This document shows, piece after piece, positions 43,040-50,793 of a stretch of DNA of 64,000 nt. Made by a program: the position numbers and the translations under genes. Source of the stretch: JASJAR01 sp039198225 (GTDB lineage Bacteria; Pseudomonadota; Alphaproteobacteria; Rhodobacterales; Rhodobacteraceae); assembly GCA_039198225.1 (NCBI GenBank), contig JBCCTQ010000006.1, forward strand, positions 83,849 through 147,848, given 5' to 3'. Numbering within the stretch: position 1 is the first letter of the stretch; the number at the start of each line of letters is the position of its first letter. The notes beneath the pieces are model-generated. The model had not been told where the DNA came from. It worked only from the letters and a program-made list of their open reading frames with translations, and ran no database searches.

Positions 43040-44098
43040 ATGAGGGCGGCCCAAATTGACCGGCCCGTGAAGGTTCTCATCGTCGATGACACGCGGACCA
43101 TTCGGGCCATGATCCGCTCGGTTTTGGACGGGGATCCTCGCTTCGACGTGGTCGGCGAAGCTGAGGATCCTTACGTCGCCCGAGATATGATCAAATCGCT
43201 CAATCCGGATGTGTTGACCCTCGACGTTGAGATGCCGCGCATGAACGGCCTCGTGTTTCTTCGCAACCTTATGCGGCTCAGGCCGATGCCGGTGCTCATG
43301 GTTTCCACGCGGACCTCGGAGCAAAGCGAAGAGGCTGTGACGGCGCTATCGCTCGGCGCGGTGGATTGCATTGATCTCAAACGGGTCCACGGTGCGCCCG
43401 ATATCCGCGTCAAATTAACCGAAACGCTTATGGCCGCAGCCCGGGCTCAGCTTCGGAAATCCGGTGAGGAGGTGCGGCCCCAAGCGCAGTCGCGGGGTCC
43501 GAGCTTCCAATGGACGGGGCAAAAAATCGTCATCGGCAGCTCAACCGGTGGCGTGGACGCTTTGGAGCGCTTGTTTCGGCATTTCCCGGCCAATTGCCCC
43601 CCTACCTTCGTTGCCCAGCATATGCCGGAGAGCTTTCTCGCGAGTTTCGTGCGACGCCTGGACGGGTCGGTCGCCCCCGATGTCCGGCTGGCGACGGCTG
43701 GAGCGGAAGCAAAACAAGGGACCATCTATTTTGCACCGGGCGGGTCGCATCATCTTGAAGTCACCAGCGGAGCGCGAACGATGTGCCGGCTCCGGGAAGA
43801 CGAAGGCGATCAGCTCTACGTCCCGTCAGTCGATCTTTTGTTCCGTTCGGCCGTTCCGACCGCCAAGGAAACCGTTGCAATCATGCTGACCGGCATGGGC
43901 CGTGACGGGGCAGAGGCCATGCTCGAACTGCGCAATGGTGGTGCGCGCACTGTGGTCCAAGATGCCGAAAGTGCCGTAATCGATGGGATGCCGGGGGCTG
44001 CGCGGGCGGTGGGGGCTGCCGAAATTGTCGCCCATCTCGACCGGATTGCCGAGAAAGCCCTGGCGCTTTGCGGCAAAATGGAAGGAGCGGCGGCTTGA
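43040..44098 (+). CDS. cheB: Chemotaxis protein-glutamate methylesterase CheB
   Basis: A 352-residue two-domain protein. The receiver domain has acidic residues D16/D17, the phospho-acceptor D62 in 'LDVEMPRMNG', and S/T and K positions in 'VSTRTSE' and 'CIDLKR'. The methylesterase domain has the nucleophile serine in 'GSSTGG' (about 167-168), H194 in 'AQHMPE' and D289 in 'TGMGRDGAEA'. It removes methyl groups (and deamidates glutamines) from receptors. cheD follows with a TTGA overlap. The other che genes are outside the window. Confidence 0.95.
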   Translation: MRAAQIDRPVKVLIVDDTRTIRAMIRSVLDGDPRFDVVGEAEDPYVARDMIKSLNPDVLTLDVEMPRMNGLVFLRNLMRLRPMPVLMVSTRTSEQSEEAVTALSLGAVDCIDLKRVHGAPDIRVKLTETLMAAARAQLRKSGEEVRPQAQSRGPSFQWTGQKIVIGSSTGGVDALERLFRHFPANCPPTFVAQHMPESFLASFVRRLDGSVAPDVRLATAGAEAKQGTIYFAPGGSHHLEVTSGARTMCRLREDEGDQLYVPSVDLLFRSAVPTAKETVAIMLTGMGRDGAEAMLELRNGGARTVVQDAESAVIDGMPGAARAVGAAEIVAHLDRIAEKALALCGKMEGAAA

Positions 44099-44607
44099 GT
44101 ACCGGATTCCGGAGCAACTCCACCTACATCGCGCAAGGCGAACACGCGGTGGGGAGCGAGCCAGACCACGTCATCGCAACGACGCTTGGGTCTTGCGTGG
44201 CGGTCTGTCTATGGGACCCCGATCACAAGCTTGGTGGCATGAACCACATCCTTCTCCCCGACGATGGCGACTGGTCTAGTCTGAATAATTTCGGCGGCAC
44301 GGCCATGGACCAATTGGTCAACGCGCTTCTCAAAGCCGGCGCGATGAAAAGCACGCTACGGGCAAAAGTATTCGGCGGCGCAGCGATGATCGCCGGCCTT
44401 TCAGATATTGGCGCGCGAAATGCCAAATTCGTTCTTGAGTATCTGACCAGCGAAAAGATCCCGTGCGACGCCCAAAGCACCGGTGGCACTGCGGCGCGCC
44501 AGGTGAGGTTTTGGCCCCATGACGGCAAGGCCCGCCAACGCTTTGTCTCGAGTTACGACGAGCCGGTCGCGCCCAAGACAAAAGCGAACGACGTCGAATT
44601 GTTTTGA
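44095..44607 (+). CDS. cheD: Chemoreceptor glutamine deamidase CheD
   Basis: A 170-residue protein. The catalytic triad region is C34 in 'TTLGSCVAVCLWD', H51 in 'GGMNHILLP' and a threonine downstream in 'NFGGTAMDQLVNALLKAGA'. It deamidates receptor glutamines. The start is TTG at 44095, overlapping the cheB stop (TTGA), with AAGGAGCGGCGGC upstream; no ATG or GTG gives a better start. Translational coupling to cheB is therefore likely. Confidence 0.93.
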   Translation: MSTGFRSNSTYIAQGEHAVGSEPDHVIATTLGSCVAVCLWDPDHKLGGMNHILLPDDGDWSSLNNFGGTAMDQLVNALLKAGAMKSTLRAKVFGGAAMIAGLSDIGARNAKFVLEYLTSEKIPCDAQSTGGTAARQVRFWPHDGKARQRFVSSYDEPVAPKTKANDVELF

Positions 44608-44790
44608 TCGGCCTCGCTCCAAGGGAGCTGCCCCAGAAGAACCGGCAGGGGTTTCGAAATGGTTTCTTGGAATGAGGCCGGCAAACCTATGCTGCCCTGG
44701 ACGCCGGAGCCGCGCGATGTCCTGGGCATGCCTTGTGAGAAAAGCGAATTCGACGTCGGCGCATTCTTAGACGAGCCCACGGTCTTTTTC

Positions 44791-45516
44791 TTAGCAAAAG
44801 CTCTCCGGGCGGCGCGCTTCCTCTTTAATGATCTGTTCAAGGACCCGTTCGCTGAATTGGCCTTGAATGAGGGTCTGGCCGATCACCGCTGTGGGCGTTC
44901 CGACGACACCGAGAGATCTGGCCAATGCTTCGGACCGGGCGAGTTCTGCGTCGATCTTAGGCGACATGAGATCATCTGCGAAGGTCTCGGGATCAAGTCC
45001 GAGTTGTCCGCCGATTTCGACAATTCGCGTTTTATCGATGACCGCCAAGCTCCGTTCAAACCGCGCGCGAAATGCGTCCGCCCGATCTGGCGCGGCGAGA
45101 ATTGCGCGGGCAGCCCAAACCGAGGCGGGGCCCAAGCGCGGCAGGTGGTGGATCTGAACCGCGAGGGTGGTCCCGGATCGTGCCATCAGCATCCTGTCGA
45201 CGGGGACGCAATGGGGGCAAAAGGCATCCGTAAACACCGCCGCGGGCACGGTCCCAGCCTGGCTCGGGCCGTAAAGGCCAGCGCAAAGATCTGTTGCCCC
45301 GGCAGGGTCGATGGGGGTCTCGACACCGATCAGAACCGGGTTGGCACCACTCATCGGTCCAGCGGCGAGCCGACGATAGCCCGGATGGCCCGGGACAGGC
45401 TCAAAGGCCATTCTGTCGCGACGAATACGGGCGATAAGGTGGGGCGAGGCGAGGGCGATCGCCGCGATGCTGCCGGCGACGATCAGCCGAAGAAATCGTC
45501 TCCGGCTCGCCGTCAT
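44791..45516 (-). CDS. DsbA-like thioredoxin-fold protein (exported)
   Basis: A 241-residue protein with a signal/anchor that includes 'MTASRRRFLRLIVAGSIAAIAL', a possible twin-arginine signal. The redox motif CPHC is in 'FTDAFCPHCVPVD' and the cis-proline lies in 'GVVGTPTAVIGQ'. It probably oxidises or isomerises disulfides in the periplasm. It is followed at 45539 by the DUF882 gene upstream on the same strand, so the two may be cotranscribed. Confidence 0.88.
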   Translation of the reverse strand: MTASRRRFLRLIVAGSIAAIALASPHLIARIRRDRMAFEPVPGHPGYRRLAAGPMSGANPVLIGVETPIDPAGATDLCAGLYGPSQAGTVPAAVFTDAFCPHCVPVDRMLMARSGTTLAVQIHHLPRLGPASVWAARAILAAPDRADAFRARFERSLAVIDKTRIVEIGGQLGLDPETFADDLMSPKIDAELARSEALARSLGVVGTPTAVIGQTLIQGQFSERVLEQIIKEEARRPESFC

Positions 45517-45538
45517 CGCGTAGTCGGTTTAGGGGGGC

Positions 45539-46108
45539 TCAGCGGCCCCAGAGCCGGATCGGACCGCAATCGACATGGACGAAATTTGACCGGGAATACC
45601 GGCCCACCCCGCCCGCATGGCACGAGGCCGCCGCCGATGAAAGCTGCTTAACGCTGCGGTTTTGGATCCGAAGATCAGCCGCTTGGCCTTTCATATGGAG
45701 TGAATTCCGAGCAACGCCGCGCGACCGGGAGCGGAGCATGGCGTTGGTTTTGGGGCTCCGGTAGCCCGAGAGCATCATGAAAGGCTCGTCGGTTTCAAGG
45801 AGCCGGTGACTTGCGGCCCAAATATCTATCGCGCGCGTGTCGATCTCGATCGTGCCATCTGTGCGCCAATCGCGCATGAAATTCGACACTTCTCGAAGCG
45901 CGTCAGGGATATATTGACCTTCGATCCAATAGATCGTGTCCAATGTCTCGCCCGTTCTGGTCGAGTACATGCGGAGACGCCTGATGTCTCCGCTGCCACG
46001 CAAAAACGCGAATGCGTTCGCGTAAGTGGGTGCTGCCGCCACGGTCGTTGCCGCAAAAGCACGCAGCACGTTGCGACGGGTTACGCCGCAGCTGCCGATT
46101 GTCGTCAT
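45539..46108 (-). CDS. DUF882 (YcbK-like) M15-type peptidase
   Basis: A 189-residue Tat-exported protein ('TRRNVLRAFAATTVAAAP'). The DUF882/M15A core shows 'MLSGYRSPKTNAMLRSRSRG', 'LHMKGQAADLRI' and 'FVHVDCGPIRLWG', which supply the His/Asp/His zinc ligands. Such proteins resemble D-Ala-D-Ala or L,D-peptidases acting on peptidoglycan. The ATG at 46108 is chosen by the signal peptide. It is divergent from the L,D-transpeptidase gene, echoing the ycbB-ycbK pair of enterobacteria. Confidence 0.92.
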   Translation of the reverse strand: MTTIGSCGVTRRNVLRAFAATTVAAAPTYANAFAFLRGSGDIRRLRMYSTRTGETLDTIYWIEGQYIPDALREVSNFMRDWRTDGTIEIDTRAIDIWAASHRLLETDEPFMMLSGYRSPKTNAMLRSRSRGVARNSLHMKGQAADLRIQNRSVKQLSSAAASCHAGGVGRYSRSNFVHVDCGPIRLWGR

Positions 46109-46411
46109 GAGAACGTTGTCCCGCGTCCCTCTAGTGCCGCTTATGCGGCGTTGTTGCCCATCCCCTAGGCGTGGCGAGGTTATGGCATGAGGGGGCCATT
46201 CTCCCAACCACATCGGAAGAATTGCACATTTTCCGCGCGGGTTTCGGCGAATTATTGCCCAAACTTCGACCTTGATGGCGTAATATGATCGAAAACCCGG
46301 CATCTGTTGCGCCCGGGTGACAAGGCCCCTGCGCCAAACATTGTGAATGGACAAGGATCTTTAATTTCAACAGGCTATCGCAGCCGAAGCGCGCCAAATG
46401 AGGGATGTTGA
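46109..46411. other. Divergent promoter gap between DUF882 and L,D-transpeptidase genes
   Basis: This 303-base gap must hold both promoters. No clear -35/-10 pair, palindrome or small gene was recognised; GAGGGATG before the plus-strand ATG is the ribosome site of the transpeptidase. Confidence 0.5.
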
Positions 46412-48013
46412 ATGCTTGGTTTTGGAAAGCGAGTGTCGCTGTCTGCCGTTTTACTCTTTGGGTTGAGCCTTGGGCTCGGCACACCCGCGTCAGCAGAAGT
46501 GACGGCGTTCAAACAGGCGGTCGCTGAAGCGGCGTCGTCCGACCCGGCTTTGGCGGACTTCTACCGCACGACGTCCTACACGCCGATTTGGACCGGGAAC
46601 GACGCCGATGACCGGGCGCGCCGTGCCGCATTCGTCAACGCCCTTGCCGGTGTCAAAGCCCACGGCTTGCCGCAATCGGCCTATGCGCCCGAAAGTGTCG
46701 TGGCCCTTCTCGGGAGCGTCGAAAACGCGCGAGATCTCGGGCGTGCTGAGGTCGCGTTGTCGCGGATCTTCCTCGACTATGCCGCGGATATCCAAACCGG
46801 CATCCTCACACCATCCCGGATCGATGAGGGTCTCGTCAGAAAGGTCCCGCTGCGTGATCCCTTAGAGACTTTGCGGTCCTTTGCCGGAGCGGAGCCCGCG
46901 GAGTTTATGGCAGCACTTCCCCCGTCGACGGCCGAATACGCCCGGCTGATGCGCGAAAAGATGCGCCTCGAGCGTGCGCTGGCCCAGGGTGGTTGGGGCG
47001 CAGAAGTGCGAGCGCGGAAGATCCAGCCCGGGGACCGTGGTGATGAGGTGATTGCGCTGCGCAACCGTCTGATCGCCATGGGATATTTGCAGAGGACCGC
47101 TATGGTCGCCTTCGACGGTGCCATGGTGGCAGCGCTGCGGGACTTCCAATCTGATCACGGTCTGTCGCCCGATGGAGTGGCCGGGGCGGGAACGCTGGCG
47201 GAACTCAACCGGGGCGTCGAGACCCGGCTGTCTCAGGTCATGGTGGCGATGGAGCGTGAGCGCTGGCTTAATCGGGATCTGGGCGACCGGCATATTTGGG
47301 TGAACCTCACCGATTTCCACGTGCGTATCGTGGATGACGGCAAGACGTCTTTCACCACCCGCTCGGTCATCGGCATGGACGACACAGACCGTCGCAGCCC
47401 CGAGTTTTCCGACAAGATGGACCACATGGTCATCAACCCGACCTGGCACGTGCCGAAATCCATCGCGACGAAGGAGTATCTGCCAATGCTCCAACAAGAT
47501 CCGTTCGCCGTATCCCATCTCCGGATCACCGACGTCAGGGGTCAGCTTGTCCCCCGCGAGGCGGTCGACTTTTCGATGTTTGATGAAGAATACTTCCCGT
47601 TCGATATGAAAGAGCCGCCGAGCCGGGGCAACGCGTTGGGGTTGGTGAAGTTTATGTTCCCCAACCGTTACAATATCTATCTCCATGATACGCCTGCGAA
47701 ATCACTTTTCGGGCGGGAGAAAAGGGACTTTAGCCATGGCTGCATCCGGCTCCAGGATCCGTTCGATTTCGCCTACAAGCTCTTGGAGGTGCAGACGGGC
47801 GATCCGGTTGGGTTTTTCCAAGCCACGCTTCGGACTGGCCGCGAGACCCAGGTCGATCTGGTCGAACCGGTTCCGGTCCACATCGTTTACCGGACCGCAT
47901 TCACCCAAGCGAAAGGGCGGATGCAGTATCGGCGCGACGTCTATGGCCGGGACGCCAAGATTTTCCGCGCCCTTGAGGCCGAAGGTGTGACCATCGGCGG
48001 CGTCCGGGGCTAG
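46412..48013 (+). CDS. L,D-transpeptidase (YcbB-type) with peptidoglycan-binding domain
   Basis: A 533-residue exported enzyme with a signal peptide ('LSAVLLFGLSLGLGTPASAE'). An N-terminal helical scaffold precedes the peptidoglycan-binding_1 domain ('GDRGDEVIALRNRLIAMGYL', 'DFQSDHGLSPDGVAGAGTLAEL'), then the YkuD catalytic domain with 'HDTPAKSLFG' and 'DFSHGCIRLQDP', where cysteine is the nucleophile. It makes 3-3 cross-links or attaches lipoproteins to peptidoglycan. Family length and order match E. coli LdtD. Confidence 0.94.
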   Translation: MLGFGKRVSLSAVLLFGLSLGLGTPASAEVTAFKQAVAEAASSDPALADFYRTTSYTPIWTGNDADDRARRAAFVNALAGVKAHGLPQSAYAPESVVALLGSVENARDLGRAEVALSRIFLDYAADIQTGILTPSRIDEGLVRKVPLRDPLETLRSFAGAEPAEFMAALPPSTAEYARLMREKMRLERALAQGGWGAEVRARKIQPGDRGDEVIALRNRLIAMGYLQRTAMVAFDGAMVAALRDFQSDHGLSPDGVAGAGTLAELNRGVETRLSQVMVAMERERWLNRDLGDRHIWVNLTDFHVRIVDDGKTSFTTRSVIGMDDTDRRSPEFSDKMDHMVINPTWHVPKSIATKEYLPMLQQDPFAVSHLRITDVRGQLVPREAVDFSMFDEEYFPFDMKEPPSRGNALGLVKFMFPNRYNIYLHDTPAKSLFGREKRDFSHGCIRLQDPFDFAYKLLEVQTGDPVGFFQATLRTGRETQVDLVEPVPVHIVYRTAFTQAKGRMQYRRDVYGRDAKIFRALEAEGVTIGGVRG

Positions 48014-48166
48014 GTCAGCTCGCCCATTGGCGGGCCCCGCCTAAGGGCCCGCACCACTTGGCGGACGCGAATCGTGCGACCGCGGCGCACCCCGTGACCT
48101 TTACGAATTCGGTTTCCCCGCCCCCGAAAGGCGACTACACAGCGCGCCAAAACGGGGCAACGCCAG

Positions 48167-48433
48167 ATGAGCAATCGGGTCGGGGAAAAGGTGGTGGAGA
48201 TCATCGCGGGGCTGGCGGTGATAGAGCCGACAGACGTGAAGGTTGACCACACGCTCGACGATCTCGGCGTTGACAGTCTCGGCATCGTCGAAGCGATTTT
48301 TGCCATCGAAGAGGCCTTTGAGGTCGATGTACCGTTTAACGCCAATGAGCCGGACGCGTCGGATTTCGACATTTCTTCGGTGGGGGCCATCATTGCGGCG
48401 GTCGAGCGGCTGATCGCAGAGAAAAGGGCGTGA
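48167..48433 (+). CDS. Acyl carrier protein
   Basis: An 88-residue acidic helical protein. The phosphopantetheine serine is in 'LGVDSLGIVEAIFAIEEAF'. The ketosynthase gene begins four bases after the stop, so they are a dedicated ACP-KAS pair rather than the housekeeping acpP-fabF. This pairing suggests synthesis of a special acyl chain, for example for lipid A or another envelope lipid. Confidence 0.92.
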   Translation: MSNRVGEKVVEIIAGLAVIEPTDVKVDHTLDDLGVDSLGIVEAIFAIEEAFEVDVPFNANEPDASDFDISSVGAIIAAVERLIAEKRA

Positions 48434-48437
48434 CCCT

Positions 48438-49652
48438 TTGGCGCTGAAACGGGTTGCGATCACCGGCGCGGGCACGATCAATGCACTGGGCCACGACGTG
48501 GCGACCACATATGAGGCGTTGCGCGAAGCGCGGCCGGGGATTGGGACGCTTGAGCTTCCCGACATTGATCGTCTGTCGATCCGGATTGGCGGCCAGATCA
48601 AAGGCTATGATCCCGTCTCGATATACAGCCGCCAGGAATTGTCGCTTTATGACAGTTTCACCCAATACGCCCTCCATGCCGCCAAAGAGGCCATCGGTCA
48701 GGCCGGGCTCGATTTTGACGGAGCCCTTGGCGCGGCGACGGGCGTGGTTCTCGGGACCGGCGTCGGGGGCGCCGAAACGCTCGACGAGAATTACGCCACG
48801 ATCTACCGCGACGGAAAAAACCGGGTGCACCCCCTGGTCATTCCTCGGCTGATGAACAACGCCGCCGGGAGCCATATCAGCATGGCCTACGACCTCCGGG
48901 GCCCGAATTTCACCGTTTCCACGGCGTGCGCGTCGTCGAACCACGCCATGGGGATTGCCGCGCAGCTGATCCGGTCCGGGGCCGCAACGGCCATGGTGAC
49001 GGGCGGGGCGGAATCGCCGTTTTGCTTTGGCGGGATCAAAGCCTGGGAAGGACTTCGGGTGATGTCAAAGGATGCGTGCCGTCCGTTCAGCAAGAACCGG
49101 AACGGCATGGTCCAGGGCGAGGGAGCGGGGATATTCGTCTTCGAAGAATGGGACCATGCTCAAGCCCGGGGCGCCGATATTCTGGCCGAAGTGATCGGCT
49201 TTCAAATGACATCCGACGCTTCCGACATTGTGATGCCCTCCCAAGACGGCGCGGCCCGGGCGATTTCGGGTGCGCTTGAGGATGCGGGGCTGGCGCCTGA
49301 GGAGGTCGGTTATATTAACGCCCATGGCACTGGGACGGCCGCCAATGACCGGACCGAATGCGCCGCTGTCCGCCAGGTTTTCGGGCCGGCGGCCGACAAC
49401 GTGATGATTTCTTCGAGCAAATCCATGCATGGGCATCTTTTAGGCGGGACCGGCGCGGTCGAGATCTTGGCCTGTCTCTTGGCACTCCGGGAAGGTGTTG
49501 TGGCCCCGACCATCGGGTACGAAGAGCCCGACCCTGAATGCGACCTCGACGTCGTCCCGAACGTGGCGCGGGAGGCCCAGGTGGATGTGGCGATCTCGAA
49601 TGCCTTTGCCTTCGGAGGGCTCAACGCAGTCTTGGCACTCCGCCGGGTCTGA
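48438..49652 (+). CDS. Beta-ketoacyl-ACP synthase (FabF/NodE-like)
   Basis: A 404-residue condensing enzyme. The active-site cysteine is in 'VSTACASSNHAMG', the two histidines are in 'NAHGTGTAAND' and 'KSMHGHLLGGTGAVE', giving the C-H-H triad. It starts with TTG at 48438; there is no better ATG near the conserved 'RVAITGAGTINALG'. Paired with its own ACP. It converges with the IalB gene, only two bases apart. Confidence 0.92.
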   Translation: MALKRVAITGAGTINALGHDVATTYEALREARPGIGTLELPDIDRLSIRIGGQIKGYDPVSIYSRQELSLYDSFTQYALHAAKEAIGQAGLDFDGALGAATGVVLGTGVGGAETLDENYATIYRDGKNRVHPLVIPRLMNNAAGSHISMAYDLRGPNFTVSTACASSNHAMGIAAQLIRSGAATAMVTGGAESPFCFGGIKAWEGLRVMSKDACRPFSKNRNGMVQGEGAGIFVFEEWDHAQARGADILAEVIGFQMTSDASDIVMPSQDGAARAISGALEDAGLAPEEVGYINAHGTGTAANDRTECAAVRQVFGPAADNVMISSSKSMHGHLLGGTGAVEILACLLALREGVVAPTIGYEEPDPECDLDVVPNVAREAQVDVAISNAFAFGGLNAVLALRRV

Positions 49653-49654
49653 GC

Positions 49655-50344
49655 CTATTGGCCACCTTGGGAAAGGGTTGCCACCCGGTCAAACCCCGCG
49701 GTGAACCCCCGAAGCGAGAGGTTGAGCTCCACCGGTTGGCCCGGCGCATCGACCGACCAGATCGTTATTTTTGCCAGCGAGCCCCGCTTGAACGCGTCCA
49801 CCAGGTCTTGCTCCATACCGATCTCGGCGACGCAACCGCCCGAATTGCAGAACGTGAATTGAAAGACACGGAGTTCGCCGTCATCGACCTGGATGCGGAG
49901 CCCGCCCGGTTGGTTGAGATCGGCTTCGTTCGTTGGCACCCGGAGAAGCGTGCCGAGTGGGGTCTCAATGATCGCGGCCGCGGCAACGGGCTGGTCCGGC
50001 GGGAGGGGGACAACGCTGACCTGTGCAACACGGCCCCCTTCGCCGTTTTCGAGCACCTGAATGAACCGGCAAGGGTCGTTGCCATCGTTGGTGCGGATGC
50101 AGGTCAAGGACCAGTCGACGAAGGTTTCAGCGACATAAGCGCTGCCTTCGGCGGGTCCTTCGGGGACCTCTGGCGCTGGCGCTGCGGCTTCGCTGTCGGG
50201 TGCGGCGGCCTCGCTCGCGCCGTTGTCTTGGGCGGTGCTGTCTTCGGATGGAGCCTCGCCCGTGTCTGCGGTTTGGGCCAGGCCCGGCGACGGGGCGCCG
50301 GCGGCAAGACAGACCGCCAAACAGATGTAAAACAAGCGTCCCAT
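49655..50344 (-). CDS. Invasion-associated locus B (IalB) family protein
   Basis: A 229-residue exported protein ('MGRLFYICLAVCLAAGAPSPGLAQ'). An Ala/Glu/Pro-rich linker of about 50 residues precedes the IalB domain with 'DWSLTCIRTNDGNDPCRFIQ', 'GLRIQVDDGELRVFQFTFCNSGGCVAEI' (about residues 150-180) and a conserved cysteine pattern. IalB proteins are named from Bartonella invasion but are widespread in free-living alphaproteobacteria; the role is unknown. Its upstream region contains two terminator-like hairpins and a small ORF. Confidence 0.9.
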   Translation of the reverse strand: MGRLFYICLAVCLAAGAPSPGLAQTADTGEAPSEDSTAQDNGASEAAAPDSEAAAPAPEVPEGPAEGSAYVAETFVDWSLTCIRTNDGNDPCRFIQVLENGEGGRVAQVSVVPLPPDQPVAAAAIIETPLGTLLRVPTNEADLNQPGGLRIQVDDGELRVFQFTFCNSGGCVAEIGMEQDLVDAFKRGSLAKITIWSVDAPGQPVELNLSLRGFTAGFDRVATLSQGGQ

Positions 50345-50470
50345 GGGGACCCCTTTCCTGCCTCATGTTTTGCGAGGCCCCTAGCATGGGGCGGGCGTGC
50401 TGTCAGGACCCTTGGATTTGGTTTCGGCGCCGTTTGGCCCATGGCGGGGCCTGCTGGCGTCAAAAAAAGA

Positions 50471-50493
50471 AAAAGGGACCAGAGGTCCCTTTT
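50471..50493 (-). terminator. Strong minus-strand terminator upstream of IalB
   Basis: A 10-bp stem (50471-50480 with 50484-50493) with a three-base loop. On the minus strand it is followed by a T-rich tract (TTTTTCTTTTTTTG). It would stop a transcript that enters from the right, about 130 bases before the IalB start. On the plus strand only TTTTCC follows. Confidence 0.8.
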
Positions 50494-50524
50494 CCTTCAT
50501 TCTCTCCCTGCCGGACGGGCCGAC

Positions 50525-50608
50525 TTAGTCATTGGCGCAGAAGCTAAGGCTAAGATTTCGCAGCGTCAATACTGAAAAGCGCGGCAAGGTTACACGCACA
50601 AGCTGCAT
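50525..50608 (-). CDS. 27-residue ORF between two minus-strand terminators
   Basis: ATG at 50608 to TAA at 50525 encodes a basic, leucine-rich peptide ending 'LSFCAND'. It begins 23 bases after the T-tract of the 50631-50654 terminator and ends 32 bases before the 50471-50493 hairpin. It could be a leader peptide of IalB or part of a small RNA. No ribosome site is evident, so coding is doubtful. Confidence 0.25.
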   Translation of the reverse strand: MQLVRVTLPRFSVLTLRNLSLSFCAND

Positions 50609-50630
50609 TGGCGTAGGCCAAAGAAAAAGA

Positions 50631-50654
50631 CCGCGTCCAATGTCATGGACGCGG
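50631..50654 (-). terminator. Second minus-strand terminator in the same gap
   Basis: A perfect 9-bp GC-rich stem (50631-50639 with 50646-50654), six-base loop, followed on the minus strand by TCTTTTTCTT. It implies a minus-strand transcript starting to its right, within about 100-150 bases, where no gene is annotated. Confidence 0.8.
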
Positions 50655-50793
50655 CCAGTCAGACAGGGAGGAAGTCACCCACAATCGCCAAAAGCACTTG
50701 CGGGTCATGGGGATACTGGCCGAAATAGGTTAATAAGTTATGGCCATCACAGTGCGGGCCGGAAATTTGCCTGGAAGATGTCGGGGGGCGCGC

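Larger units (their letters stand above)
50345..50793. other. Terminator-rich gap between IalB and the HerA-like gene
   Basis: This 449-base gap holds two minus-strand terminator hairpins (50471-50493 and 50631-50654), a 27-codon minus-strand ORF between them, and the plus-strand start region of the HerA-like gene. No annotated minus-strand gene would need either terminator. Confidence 0.6.

Noticed and set aside
44659..45651. 330-codon plus-strand frame across the DsbA-like gene
   Set aside because: It lies antisense to a protein with a CPHC motif and signal peptide; the translation has no domain.
49538..50575. 345-codon plus-strand frame over IalB and the following gap
   Set aside because: It is antisense to IalB and crosses a terminator hairpin; no domain or ribosome site.
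50655..50720. Tryptophan-rich 21-codon minus-strand frame, like a trp leader peptide
   Set aside because: No ribosome site and no tryptophan-biosynthesis gene downstream; likely chance.
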